From assembly GCA_018813065.1 (NCBI GenBank), contig JAHJCH010000359.1, forward strand, positions 1 to 46,524: a stretch of 46,524 nucleotides of DNA, written 5' to 3'. How positions within the stretch are numbered: position 1 is the stretch's first letter; every line of letters starts with the position of its first letter. The DNA is from Myxococcota bacterium. GTDB lineage: Bacteria; Myxococcota_A; Bradymonadia; UBA7976; UBA1532. Positions 18,050-26,299 of this stretch are shown in pieces. Made by a program: the position numbers and the translations under genes. A model generated the notes under the pieces. It searched no databases. It was given only the letters and a program-made list of their open reading frames with translations, and was not told the origin of the DNA.

Positions 18050-20568
18050 GAAGCCTCCTCTGGTACATCCTCAGCGGAGATATTGGCTTGCTTTTCCTCT
18101 TTCCCTTCATCTAAATCAACGCCATCAAGCTCTTGGGGCAGTGGCGGGCGCGCTTCCTGGAGCCTTAACTCCTCAAGCATCTTCTCTTCGGCTTCAACTT
18201 CATCGAGTGATTTGTTAATTGCCTCTAGTAGCCCGTGTTTCTTACCATAATCGACGCCAAGGACGATCTCATCACCATCCTTATGGAATCGCGCCAAGAA
18301 TTCACGGTGCTCTTCCATTTTGCGGCGATAGATCGCCTGGAAATCGGCTTCACTCTCAATCACATAGGGTGTAAGCATCAAGAGGAGGTTGCGGCGCTCT
18401 TGTTCCTTGGTGCTGCTGCGGAAGAGGTAGCCGATGACAGGAATCTCGCCGAGGATCGGCACGCCCGTGCGGCCATTGAGCTGGCGGCTCTTTTGGAGCC
18501 CACCGATGACCACCGTGTTTTGGTCCTTAACCGTGACGGTGTTCTTGACGCTGCGCTTAGAGGTCGTCGGCCCCAGGCGCTCATCCAGGCCCTCGATCTC
18601 CTCAATCACCTGGTCGATCTCCAACGTGACGTAGTTGGCGGCGTTGACGCGCGGGGTGAGCTTGAGGGTCAAGGCCACGTCGGTGCGCTGGATGTTGACC
18701 GTGGGGAAGAAGCCGCCCAGCGAGGCGCCCGCGCCGCCGAGGCTGCTGCCGACCATGGAGCTGACAAAGGGCACGTTGGAGCCGACGACGATCTCCGCCT
18801 CCTCGTTGTCGGTGGTCAAGACATGGGGGGTGCTGAGGATGTTGACGTCCGTTGACTGGGCCAGGGCGTTGACCAACACGCCAAAGGCGGGGATGTCCAC
18901 GCCGCCGATCTCGATGCTCTTGCCCGAGGTGAAGGCCGCCGCAGCCAAGCCCTGAAAGCCGGCGGCGCTGGTGATGTCGAGCGAGGTGCCGATGGCCGTC
19001 TGGCTCCCCATTAAGACAGGCACGGACTCACCCGCGATGCTCTCCTCGCTGCCGCCGTGGGCGGAGATGCCGAACTTGCGGTTATTGCGGATCGACACCT
19101 CCATGATGATCGCCTCAATAAAGACCTGGCGGCGAGGGCGGTCCAGCTGATCGATGACCTTCTTGAGTGAGATGTAGTCCTTGAGGCTGGCGGTGATCAC
19201 CAAGGAGTTGGTGTCCTCATCGGCGGTGACGGAGATCTCCCCTTCAAAGAGCGCCGCTGAGCTGGAGGTGGCGCTGGGCGTCTTGGCGGTGCTTTTGGCC
19301 CCAGGGCGAGGCGCTGCCCTCCCCCGCGTGGCGTTGGCGCGGCTGCGCTGCTCCTGGCTGAGGTTGCTCAACACCGTCGCTAAATCCACCGCCTTGGCGT
19401 GGTTAAGCTGATGAATGTGGACTTGACCATCGCCCGGGATGTCTACGTCGAGCTGCTTAATTAGCTTTTTAACCTGACGATAGCTGCGCGCCGTGGCCAT
19501 GATAAACAAGCGATTCGTGCGCTCATCTGCCATCACCTTTGAGACCTGCGCCTCAAACTCAGAGTCACCTACGCTGCTACTACTGGCAGTCGTCGGCGCT
19601 TTCTTGCCCTTGGCAGCACGAGGATTATTACGAACATTACGATTTGCGCTTGATTTGCTTTTACTTTGCTCAAAGATTTCATTGATTTTAGCGGCAATCT
19701 CTTGTGCTTCTGCAAACTCAACTTGATAAGTCCACATTTGCTCTTTGCCACCAGGCACATCAAGCGTATTTAGGATACTATGAAGTTTTCTTAGATTACT
19801 CCCCGTCTCTGTAATAATAAGTGAGTTCGACGGGGCATAAACAAGAAAACTGGCATTTTTTGTCGCTAAATTTTTAAGCAACTCGCTGATTTCCGTCGCA
19901 TCAATGTGCTTCAAGTTAACCATTTGAGTCACCATGCGGTCCTGATCCGGTGGAGTTGAATCTGGACCTAAAATTCTTGGCGCTGCATTTTCGTAATCTT
20001 TAATGTCAATGATCTCTAAAAACTTACCTTGTTGAGAGATCGTTAGATCATTCGCTTTTAAGGCGGTTAAGAAGGCCTGGTATGCCTCATTGCCTGTGAC
20101 CATACGCGGAGAATAAATCGTAATCTTCTTGCCCTTAAGTGGCTTGGGCAGAATGATATTGCGGTTTGTTAGACACGCGATGAGCTTTACGACGTGATCA
20201 AGCTCTTCATCGTAGATATCGAGGTTTACACGCACGCCTGGGGGCAGCGGCTCGCAGTTTTTAATAAAGTCTGCGCTGAGCGTGGGCCGCTCTTGTGAGC
20301 GCGCCGCGTCCTTCTCCCACTGCGCGCCCTTCCCATCGCCCTTCTTGGCCGCGCCCGGCGGGGCTTTGCGATCTGCCTCTTGAATTTTGCCGGAGTTGGC
20401 CTTGAGGTCTTTGATCTTGCGCGGCGCGGGGGGCTTGCGGAAGCCGCGCGCGCCAGGCTTAAAGGTCTTCAGATCCTGCGGCCCTGTCACCTTCTGCGCG
20501 GCCACAGGCGGCGCGGTGAAGGTGAGGGCCAGCGCGATAGCGAAGCTGAAGATCGAGGTGTTTCTCAT
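18046..20568 (-). CDS. gspD: Type II secretion outer-membrane secretin GspD
   Basis: 840 residues from the ATG at 20568, which begins a normal signal peptide (FAIALALTFTAPPVAAQ); the frame stays open upstream but gives an unlikely N-terminus. After a Lys/Pro-rich linker (about 25-100) come the N0 domain and three N/KH-like domains, two of them interrupted by Ser/Ala-rich linkers, then the C-terminal secretin barrel with VPFVSSMVG, VKNTVTVKDQNTVVIGGL and VPILGEIPVIGYLFRS. It forms the 12-15-mer outer-membrane channel. It ends with an acidic tail. The region about 19600-20260 is AT-richer than the rest. No GspS pilotin is visible. It heads the tight cluster with gspE. Confidence 0.96.
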   Translation of the reverse strand: MRNTSIFSFAIALALTFTAPPVAAQKVTGPQDLKTFKPGARGFRKPPAPRKIKDLKANSGKIQEADRKAPPGAAKKGDGKGAQWEKDAARSQERPTLSADFIKNCEPLPPGVRVNLDIYDEELDHVVKLIACLTNRNIILPKPLKGKKITIYSPRMVTGNEAYQAFLTALKANDLTISQQGKFLEIIDIKDYENAAPRILGPDSTPPDQDRMVTQMVNLKHIDATEISELLKNLATKNASFLVYAPSNSLIITETGSNLRKLHSILNTLDVPGGKEQMWTYQVEFAEAQEIAAKINEIFEQSKSKSSANRNVRNNPRAAKGKKAPTTASSSSVGDSEFEAQVSKVMADERTNRLFIMATARSYRQVKKLIKQLDVDIPGDGQVHIHQLNHAKAVDLATVLSNLSQEQRSRANATRGRAAPRPGAKSTAKTPSATSSSAALFEGEISVTADEDTNSLVITASLKDYISLKKVIDQLDRPRRQVFIEAIIMEVSIRNNRKFGISAHGGSEESIAGESVPVLMGSQTAIGTSLDITSAAGFQGLAAAAFTSGKSIEIGGVDIPAFGVLVNALAQSTDVNILSTPHVLTTDNEEAEIVVGSNVPFVSSMVGSSLGGAGASLGGFFPTVNIQRTDVALTLKLTPRVNAANYVTLEIDQVIEEIEGLDERLGPTTSKRSVKNTVTVKDQNTVVIGGLQKSRQLNGRTGVPILGEIPVIGYLFRSSTKEQERRNLLLMLTPYVIESEADFQAIYRRKMEEHREFLARFHKDGDEIVLGVDYGKKHGLLEAINKSLDEVEAEEKMLEELRLQEARPPLPQELDGVDLDEGKEEKQANISAEDVPEEAS

Positions 20569-20755
20569 AAGATCGATAATCCAACGCGCATACGCGCCTG
20601 GTCGGTGAAGGCGTCGGGAAGAACAGCCCCGCGCGCGGTGATTGCTTTGCTTGACAACGCTCATCTTTTCCTATTTTTGCCGCGGCATCCGCCGCGCCGC
20701 CCTCGCTTTAGGTGATATGACAGCGAATCATCTGAACAAGAAGAGTCATATCATC
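20569..20755 (-). promoter_or_regulatory. gspC-gspD spacer with 9-bp inverted repeat
   Basis: This is the widest gap in the T2SS operon (187 bases). It holds a perfect inverted repeat TGATATGAC (20713-20721) and GTCATATCA (20745-20753), 23 bases apart, two bases beyond the gspC stop. There is no U-tract after it on the minus strand, so it is not a standard terminator. It could be an operator for gspD, an mRNA-stabilising hairpin, or an attenuator setting the gspC to gspD ratio. Confidence 0.45.
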
Positions 20756-21736
20756 TCATTTCAAGATATATTCGAGGGTCGTTGGCCGATTATTGCGCTG
20801 AACCTCAATCGTAATGCTCTCAGCGTCCTTGATCTTATCAAACATCCTCAGCGCGGATGTCGGACTGGTGATCTCCTCATCACCTACGGCCTTGATCACG
20901 TCACCTGAGCGAATCCCAAGCTCAGAGTAGATGCTCCCCGGGCGAATCCCGACGATCTTGATCCCCTCGGATTTGCCGTTCTTATAGCTCGGCAGGGCAC
21001 GCGCGGAGCGGAGGTGGTTGCCCTTGTCCAGCTCAGCGACGATGGCGTCGCGGTCCAACTCAAACTGGTTCTGCCCGGTCTTGCGCACGGCGCCTTTAAG
21101 CCCCCCCGCCGGCGGCGCGGCGCCCGGGCGAGCCCCGCCGAGATCGCGCGGCGCGCCGATGGCCCCACGCGCGCCTTCTTTACCACCCTTCTCCTCGGCG
21201 GTCTTCAGCGCCAAGCACTCAAAGCGATTGCCTTTGTTGAGCACCACGCGCTGACGTTGGATGGCGGCGAGGGTGAGATCCGCGATGGCCTGCCCCTCCT
21301 TGAGCACGCGATCGCCGCTGTCGCTCTCAAAGATGGCCACGGACCACGCCGAAGGCTCAGCCATCATGATCGCCGCCAAGCCCATCTTGAGATCGCTGTC
21401 TTTACACGGCTCATGGGGCGCGGGCACGCGATCGGAGATGGGGCCACCCTCCTCATCGTCCCCCTTCGGCGCCGCGCAGTCCGGCCCCTCGCAGGGCTCA
21501 GTCGCCTCGGGCGGGGTGGCGTTGAAGAGGTTGCGATCAACGACGCTGGAGAGGCGCTCGGCGCGGGGCTTCTTCTGGGCGCGCGCGGCGGCCAAGGCCT
21601 CGACCTTGCTCGTCGTCGGCAGCGCGACGATCTCCTCGGCCAGCAGGTAGGTGGCGACCCGCGCGCTGAGGAAGGCCATCACGCTCAGCAGCGTAAGGTG
21701 GATGACCCAGAAGTATTCTTTGGCGAGCTTCTCCAT
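20756..21736 (-). CDS. gspC: Type II secretion inner-membrane protein GspC
   Basis: 326 residues from ATG 21736 (an in-frame TTG seven codons upstream is less likely). One transmembrane helix (about 8-28) is followed by a periplasmic homology region (residues about 115-200: LKMGLAAIMMAEPSAWSVAI and QAIADLTLAAIQRQRVVL), a Gly/Ala/Pro-rich linker, and a C-terminal PDZ domain (about 255-325) with KIVGIRPGSIYSELGIRSGD. This is the classic GspC with PDZ, which links the inner-membrane platform to the GspD N-domains and helps substrate choice. First gene of the T2SS operon. The inserted Cys pair (CEGPDC) before the homology region may form a disulfide. Confidence 0.93.
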   Translation of the reverse strand: MEKLAKEYFWVIHLTLLSVMAFLSARVATYLLAEEIVALPTTSKVEALAAARAQKKPRAERLSSVVDRNLFNATPPEATEPCEGPDCAAPKGDDEEGGPISDRVPAPHEPCKDSDLKMGLAAIMMAEPSAWSVAIFESDSGDRVLKEGQAIADLTLAAIQRQRVVLNKGNRFECLALKTAEEKGGKEGARGAIGAPRDLGGARPGAAPPAGGLKGAVRKTGQNQFELDRDAIVAELDKGNHLRSARALPSYKNGKSEGIKIVGIRPGSIYSELGIRSGDVIKAVGDEEITSPTSALRMFDKIKDAESITIEVQRNNRPTTLEYILK

Positions 21737-21884
21737 GGCGGCGCGCGTCCTTGTCAAGAAAGGTGCCAGGGTAATATCGGGCAGCGCTTCGCCGCCTTAG
21801 ATGGACTCTCAGGGGGTGGGTGTCAACTTGGAAAAGACGCCGCGCGTTGGATTGCCAATTTGACAAAGCGAGGTGAAGTCTATC

Positions 21885-22481
21885 TCAGAAGAAGGCGCCA
21901 GCGAAGAACATGAGCTGGTGTATCTTGTTCTTGCTCACGCCCTCCTTGTCCTTGACATACTCGGTGATCTGCCGCTCATAGCGCAGCTCTGCTTGCAGCG
22001 CCAATGGGCCCGCGCTGATGGTGGCGCCCACGGCGATGGGCATGTAGATCACCATCGACTCCAGATCATCGCTGGTGTCCTTGCCGTCCTGGTCCTCCGC
22101 GGAGAGGAGAAAGCGCGGCTCCAGGCCCGCGCCCACGTTGAGATCCAGCACCACAGGGATGAGGGGGAAGTTGACCCGCCCGATGATCGGCAAGGCCAAG
22201 CGCGTCTCGGTGGCCTCATAGGTCTTGCCCAACATCTCCATGCTGCTGGTGTTCTGCCACCACAGCCCGTCGATCTCCACGCCAACGACGGCCAGATCAA
22301 AGCGCCACGCCAGCCCCACCGCCAGCGGCGTGATGTCTGGCTCTGGGGCGCCGTCGGCGGGCTCATTCTCGTAGTCGATAAAGGATGTCCCGGTGCCCAA
22401 ACGCACGCCAAACTTCCCCAACGCGGAGGCGGATGAGGCGCCGAGGGTGAGGCAGAGGAGGGTCAAGAAGAGGGTCCGCAT
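21885..22481 (-). CDS. Predicted outer-membrane beta-barrel protein
   Basis: 198 residues from ATG 22481; the preceding in-frame start would add five residues before the signal peptide. The signal peptide (FLTLLCLTLGASSASA) is followed by amphipathic strands with alternating aromatic and polar residues (FGVRLGTGTSFIDY, VGLAWRFDLAVVGVEIDGLWW, LQAELRYERQITEY) and it ends in Phe-Phe, the C-terminal aromatic signal of BAM-inserted barrels. It resembles small 8-strand barrel proteins of the OmpA/OmpW-like fold but I do not recognise a specific family. It lies 148 bases upstream of gspC on the same strand, so it may be co-transcribed with the secretion genes, though nothing else connects it to them. 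Confidence 0.7.
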   Translation of the reverse strand: MRTLFLTLLCLTLGASSASALGKFGVRLGTGTSFIDYENEPADGAPEPDITPLAVGLAWRFDLAVVGVEIDGLWWQNTSSMEMLGKTYEATETRLALPIIGRVNFPLIPVVLDLNVGAGLEPRFLLSAEDQDGKDTSDDLESMVIYMPIAVGATISAGPLALQAELRYERQITEYVKDKEGVSKNKIHQLMFFAGAFF

Positions 22482-22615
22482 GGGCGCTCCTGTCATGTCT
22501 CAAAGTGGGGTCAACTCGTCCGCGGCTTTGACGCGTAGGCGCTAGGTAAACGCATCCCTGCTTTGAAGTCCACTCGCCCGCGTAAGGTGTCCACAGAAAG
22601 CCCTGATTGCGCCCC

Positions 22616-22644
22616 TTACGCTCTGCGACCTCAGGCTGTAGAAT
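22616..22644 (+). promoter_or_regulatory. Candidate promoter for the sulfatase-like gene
   Basis: TTACGC (22616-22621) and TAGAAT (22639-22644) are separated by exactly 17 bases and lie just upstream of the GAGAGAGAGG ribosome site of the gene starting at 22667. The 5' leader would be very short (about 15-18 bases). Confidence 0.35.
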
Positions 22645-22666
22645 CCCGCCGCGAGAGAGAGGAACC

Positions 22667-24895
22667 ATGACCGCCCTGATCCGCTATCAACTCCCATCCG
22701 CGCTGGCGGCGCTGCTCGTCGTGCTCTTTGAGATCCTCCGCGCCTTGATGGTCGGTCACGGCGGGCTAGGCACCTTGGGCCAAGGCTTTGGCTTCGCCGT
22801 CGCGATCCTGGGCCTCCTCGGCCCGCCGCTCTGGCTCTTGGGGCTGCTCTTGCCCTTGAGCCTCAAGGGCGCCTTGGCGGGCTGGCGCTGGGGCCTGGGC
22901 CTGGGCGCGCCCGCTGCCCGCGTCGCCGCCGCCCTCTATGGCCTCGTCGCCTTGGCCGGGCTCACCTTCGGCGTGCAAATAACCACCATCCGCCTCATCA
23001 AGCTCTTTCATCGCCCGGTCTATCAAGGGTTGGGCGCGGGGTTGATGGCCGCGCTCCTCGCCGCGCTCCTCTTCGCCCTGGCGGGCCCCATCATCGGGGG
23101 CTTAGCCCGGCTCGTGGCGCGGCTGGGTCCAAAACTCGGCCCGCTCGATCCCCAACGAGGGCGCGGCGCGGCGGCCTGGGTGGTGCTCCTCCTCGTCGGC
23201 GGGGCGATCGCCGCGCCTTGGCTGCGCCAAGAGCTGCACACGGTCGATCTGCGCCCGGCCCGGCTGCTCTTAGCTTGGCTCTTGGCGCTCTGGGCCACCT
23301 ACGCGCTGCGGGCGCGCCTCCAAGGCCGCTGGCTGCTGCTCATCGGGCTCCTCTTCGCGCCGCTGAGCCTCGGCGCCCTGGGCTGGAGCGCGGCGCGCCT
23401 GGGCCAGAGCCAGCGCCGCCTTGTGAGCGTCAACCGCGACACCCTGCTGACCGGGGCCGTCGTCGGCCAGCTCAGCCGCCTGGGAGATCGCGATAAGGAT
23501 GGGGTGCCCCGCCTCTTCGCCGGAGGGGACTGCGATGATGGGGATCCCAGCGTGCGCCCCGGCGTCTACGATCCCCCCGGCGATGGGATCGATCAGAACT
23601 GCACGGGCGCCGATCTCAACCTGGATGAGAACCCGATCCCGCCGCCCACCCGCGCCCCCCTTGGCGTCAAGCGCCCTTGGAATGTCCTGCTCTTGACCTT
23701 GGACGCGGTGCGCTATGACAAGCTCCTTGAGCATATGCCCCAGCTCAAGGCCCTCGCGGCGCAGGGGATCTCCTTCACCAACGCGTATAGCCAAGGGGCC
23801 GCGACCTACTGGTCCCTGGCCTCGTTGATGACCTCGGCGATGCCCAGCCGCCTTCAGCTTGGGGCGGATCAGACCCCCTTGCCGCAGATGCTCCTGTTGA
23901 CCGAGGCGCTCAACAAGGGGGGCTGGCACACGGCGCTCTTCGCCAACGTCACGGTCTTCTTTATCCGTGGGCTGCGCCAAGGCACACACGTCGCCAACTA
24001 TGACACCAGCCACTACACCATCCACGGCGCCAAGCCCGGCTCAGCGCACCTCACCGACGGCGTCCTCAAGCACCTGCGCGCGTGGCAGGCGGGCGAGCTG
24101 CGCCCCCGTCGGGATCGCTTCTTCCTCTGGGCGCACTACTACGATCCCCACGATCCTTACTTTGAGGTGCCAGATTACCCCGCCGAGGACAGCACCGATG
24201 AGGCGCGCTATGACGCCATCCTGCGCTACGTGGATGTAGAGGTCGCGCGGCTGATCCAGGGGGTGAGGGCGATGGGTTTGTTGGACTCTACGCTGATCGT
24301 CATCACCGCTGATCACGGCGATGAGTTCCTCGATCATGGTCACCGCTTTCACGGCAAGACGCTCTACGAGGAGATGGTCCACGTCCCCTTGATCTACCTC
24401 GCCCCAGGGGTGACGCCCCGCGCGCTGTCGGTGCCCGCCAGTCACCTGGAGATCGCGCCGACGATCCTCGATCTGCTCGGCGAGCCGGTCCCGGGTGGCT
24501 ATCAAGGGCGCAGCCGCGCCCCGGAGCTGCTGGGCGGCGCTGAGGCGCCCATCGAGCCCGTCTACTTTGAGGTCTTCCCAGACAGCAACTACCCCAACCA
24601 TCAGGTGGGGGTGCGGCGGGGCGATCTCAAGCTGATCTATCGCATCGATAAGAACACCTTTGAGCTGTATGACCTGGCGAGGGACCCGCTGGAGCGTGAC
24701 AACCTCTATGACGTCGATCCCCGCGCCGCGCCCTTGACGGCGCTGCTCTTGCGCTACGCCGATCATCACCTCTACTGGCTGGGGCAGGGGCGTACAGGGG
24801 CCAAGCTGCCGCCTGGCGCGCCTGGCAAGAGCGCCAAGCGCCACACCCCTCGACCTCAGAAAACCCCCCACGCCGTTGAGGCTCAAGCGCTATGA
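22667..24895 (+). CDS. Membrane-anchored sulfatase-like hydrolase/transferase with Thr nucleophile
   Basis: 742 residues from ATG 22667 (GAGAGAGAGG precedes it). About seven hydrophobic helices (residues 8-260) anchor it in the inner membrane. Then comes a short MopE-like Asp-rich metal motif (DRDKDGVPRLFAGGDCDDGD and GIDQNC, about 275-325), then an alkaline-phosphatase-superfamily domain (about 338-690). Metal ligand candidates are Asp346 (LLTLDAVR) and Asp549-His550 (TADHGDE), plus HFHGK-type His in HRFHGKTLYEE. Where sulfatases have C/S-x-P-S-R, this has Thr380-Tyr-Trp-Ser-Leu, so it cannot be a formylglycine sulfatase; Thr is the nucleophile in phosphoethanolamine and phosphoglycerol transferases. 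It may therefore modify an envelope lipid or glycan. Its stop overlaps the next gene (ATGA). Substrate unknown. Confidence 0.85.
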   Translation: MTALIRYQLPSALAALLVVLFEILRALMVGHGGLGTLGQGFGFAVAILGLLGPPLWLLGLLLPLSLKGALAGWRWGLGLGAPAARVAAALYGLVALAGLTFGVQITTIRLIKLFHRPVYQGLGAGLMAALLAALLFALAGPIIGGLARLVARLGPKLGPLDPQRGRGAAAWVVLLLVGGAIAAPWLRQELHTVDLRPARLLLAWLLALWATYALRARLQGRWLLLIGLLFAPLSLGALGWSAARLGQSQRRLVSVNRDTLLTGAVVGQLSRLGDRDKDGVPRLFAGGDCDDGDPSVRPGVYDPPGDGIDQNCTGADLNLDENPIPPPTRAPLGVKRPWNVLLLTLDAVRYDKLLEHMPQLKALAAQGISFTNAYSQGAATYWSLASLMTSAMPSRLQLGADQTPLPQMLLLTEALNKGGWHTALFANVTVFFIRGLRQGTHVANYDTSHYTIHGAKPGSAHLTDGVLKHLRAWQAGELRPRRDRFFLWAHYYDPHDPYFEVPDYPAEDSTDEARYDAILRYVDVEVARLIQGVRAMGLLDSTLIVITADHGDEFLDHGHRFHGKTLYEEMVHVPLIYLAPGVTPRALSVPASHLEIAPTILDLLGEPVPGGYQGRSRAPELLGGAEAPIEPVYFEVFPDSNYPNHQVGVRRGDLKLIYRIDKNTFELYDLARDPLERDNLYDVDPRAAPLTALLLRYADHHLYWLGQGRTGAKLPPGAPGKSAKRHTPRPQKTPHAVEAQAL

Positions 24896-25170
24896 AGCTC
24901 AAGCATTGGTTCGCGCTCATCATCATCGGCGCGTTGACGGCGGCCTTGTGGACGCTGACCTCTCGCCCCCCCACCGAGGGGGCGCGGTCGGCCACCACGC
25001 GCCCCACCTCAAGCGAGGGCGCTGATGCGTGGCCGCGTGAGGTGACCGCTTCGACGCTGCCTGATGTGCGTCTGCGCGCCGCGCCCCCCAGCGCGCCCCT
25101 GCCTCTGGCGCCGCGCCGCGCCCTCGGTGGCGCCAGCGCCCTCAGTGGAGCTTGTACACGCGCCGCTTGA
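24892..25170 (+). CDS. N-terminal part of an AgmX/PglI-type protein, frame lost
   Basis: 92 codons. The ATG overlaps the stop of the sulfatase-like gene (ATGA), so translation is coupled. It encodes a short cytoplasmic start, one transmembrane helix (WFALIIIGALTAALWTL) and a Pro/Ala-rich periplasmic stretch, then stops in a frame that looks wrong: after about 25110 the residues (RRALGGASALSGACTRAA) no longer resemble the linker. The other frame continues as a Pro/Val/Ala-rich linker and the AgmX/PglI domain of the next entry. The simplest reading is one gene with a single-base shift in the GC-rich run at about 25095-25125, either a real mutation or a sequencing error. Without the shift it would be a 220-residue single-pass protein. 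Confidence 0.6.
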   Translation: MKLKHWFALIIIGALTAALWTLTSRPPTEGARSATTRPTSSEGADAWPREVTASTLPDVRLRAAPPSAPLPLAPRRALGGASALSGACTRAA

Positions 25171-25552
25171 GCCGACGCCGCCCCTGGACGCCCTGCCCGT
25201 CGAGGAGGAGGAGGACAGCGGCGCGCCGCGCATGGTCTGGTCCACCGACGTGGAGGGGATCCGTGGGGCGATGCGTGAGAGCATCCCCGAGATCAAGGCC
25301 TGCTATGAGGCCTGGGTGAAGGCCTACCCGGAGATGGAGGGGCGGCTGATCGCCTCCTTCACCATCTCAGCGGATCCCGAGGAGGATCGGGGGCTCGTCA
25401 GCGAGGTGGCGATCCTCGACTCAGAGCTGAAGCACAAGATGATGGAGGGCTGCGTGCTGGATGTTGTCAGCGAGCTGCGCTTCGTCGCCCCCAGCGGCGG
25501 GCCGTTGACCGTGCGCTACCCCTTTAACTTCGCCGTGCCCGCCGAGCCCTGA
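25064..25552 (+). CDS. AgmX/PglI C-terminal domain protein (distal part of split gene)
   Basis: Open frame of 162 residues; only the part after about residue 25 (APSVAPAPSVELVH onward) looks real, and there is no transmembrane helix or ribosome site for the ATG shown. The C-terminal 95 residues match the AgmX/PglI C-terminal domain of myxobacterial gliding and TonB-like proteins: MRESIPEIKACYEAWVKAYP (the conserved I-x-x-CYE helix), GRLIASFTI, VSEVAILDSELKHKMMEGC (second conserved Cys) and a closing FNF strand. Such domains resemble TonB C-termini and sit in the periplasm, which fits an N-terminal anchor supplied by the preceding frame. The end of the gene overlaps the convergent gene by 37 bases. 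Confidence 0.7.
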   Translation: MCVCAPRPPARPCLWRRAAPSVAPAPSVELVHAPLEPTPPLDALPVEEEEDSGAPRMVWSTDVEGIRGAMRESIPEIKACYEAWVKAYPEMEGRLIASFTISADPEEDRGLVSEVAILDSELKHKMMEGCVLDVVSELRFVAPSGGPLTVRYPFNFAVPAEP

Positions 25553-25986
25553 TCGCCGCCCTGCGCCTCGCCGACCTCCAAGCCCGCCCAGCGAACCCCC
25601 TCCGCTTTCAGTGTGCCCTTGTCGATCGTTAAGTCGGGGCGCGCCGCCGTCATCGCCGTCAGCACCCGGCGGCGTTGGATGCGAAAGAGCGTCTTCTCGT
25701 AGAAGCGCAGAAAGATAAAGACGTGAAAGCCCCCTGTGAGGATCGCGTTGAGCCAAAAGAAGGCCTCGGCCGCGCCGCCGGAGAGGCCCAAGAGGGGCGA
25801 GAGCTTGCGCTCAAAGAGGAGGCCAGCGACGTAGCCGATGCGCAGCGCGCCCAGGATGAGGAGGCCTTGGACGAGGCGGATGGGTTGGACATGGAGGGCG
25901 TCGAGGAGCGCGCGGCGCGTGGGTTGGGCCTCGTAGGCGATCAACGCCGCGAGGGCTTGCTGGTGCGTAATCATGGGGGCCTTCAT
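25516..25986 (-). CDS. Small predicted membrane protein
   Basis: 156 residues from ATG 25986; the frame is open further upstream to 26115 but the extra part is Lys/Arg-rich, AT-rich and includes the tRNA promoter area, so I shortened it. An N-terminal helical region (HQQALAALIAYEAQPTRRAL) precedes two hydrophobic helices (RLVQGLLILGALRIGYVAGL and FFWLNAILTGGFHVFIFLRF), and the C-terminus is a soluble alpha/beta stretch. I do not recognise the family. The 3' end overlaps the AgmX/PglI gene tail to tail by 37 bases, so one of the two annotated ends could be off, although both frames look natural. Confidence 0.55.
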   Translation of the reverse strand: MKAPMITHQQALAALIAYEAQPTRRALLDALHVQPIRLVQGLLILGALRIGYVAGLLFERKLSPLLGLSGGAAEAFFWLNAILTGGFHVFIFLRFYEKTLFRIQRRRVLTAMTAARPDLTIDKGTLKAEGVRWAGLEVGEAQGGDQGSAGTAKLKG

Positions 25987-26082
25987 GGTGGAATGAACGC
26001 GGTTGAGATTGCGCAAGGCCGCGCGGGGATTCTCAAAGTCTTCACCGAAATGAAGGCGCTTTTTCTCCCGTGTTTTTTTTAT

Positions 26083-26109
26083 TTGACAGCCCCCCCGACC
26101 TGGTATAAA
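26083..26109 (+). promoter_or_regulatory. tRNA-Leu promoter
   Basis: A consensus -35 TTGACA (26083-26088) and a -10-like TATAAA (26104-26109) precede the tRNA; the spacer is 15 bases, or 17 if TAAAAG (26106-26111) is used. The GC-rich stretch between them and the position 28 bases before the tRNA fit a strong stable-RNA promoter. Confidence 0.6.
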
Positions 26110-26136
26110 AGCCAATCCACCAACGAGAGCTGCTCT

Positions 26137-26220
<84 letters not shown>

Positions 26221-26223
26221 CTT

Positions 26224-26251
26224 AACCGGCCACCTAGGCCGGTTTTTTTTT
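26224..26251 (+). terminator. Rho-independent terminator of tRNA-Leu
   Basis: An 8-bp stem AACCGGCC / GGCCGGTT with loop ACCTA, followed by a run of nine T, starts three bases after the tRNA. It is the clearest intrinsic terminator in the window. Confidence 0.93.
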
Positions 26252-26299
26252 GCCTAAAGCTGGCCCTGCCCAAACAAAATCAACCCAAATTCCTTTGAG

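Noticed and set aside
23270..24886. Two minus-strand frames of 251 and 281 codons
   Set aside because: Both lie antisense to the sulfatase-like gene and have no recognisable motifs or ribosome sites.
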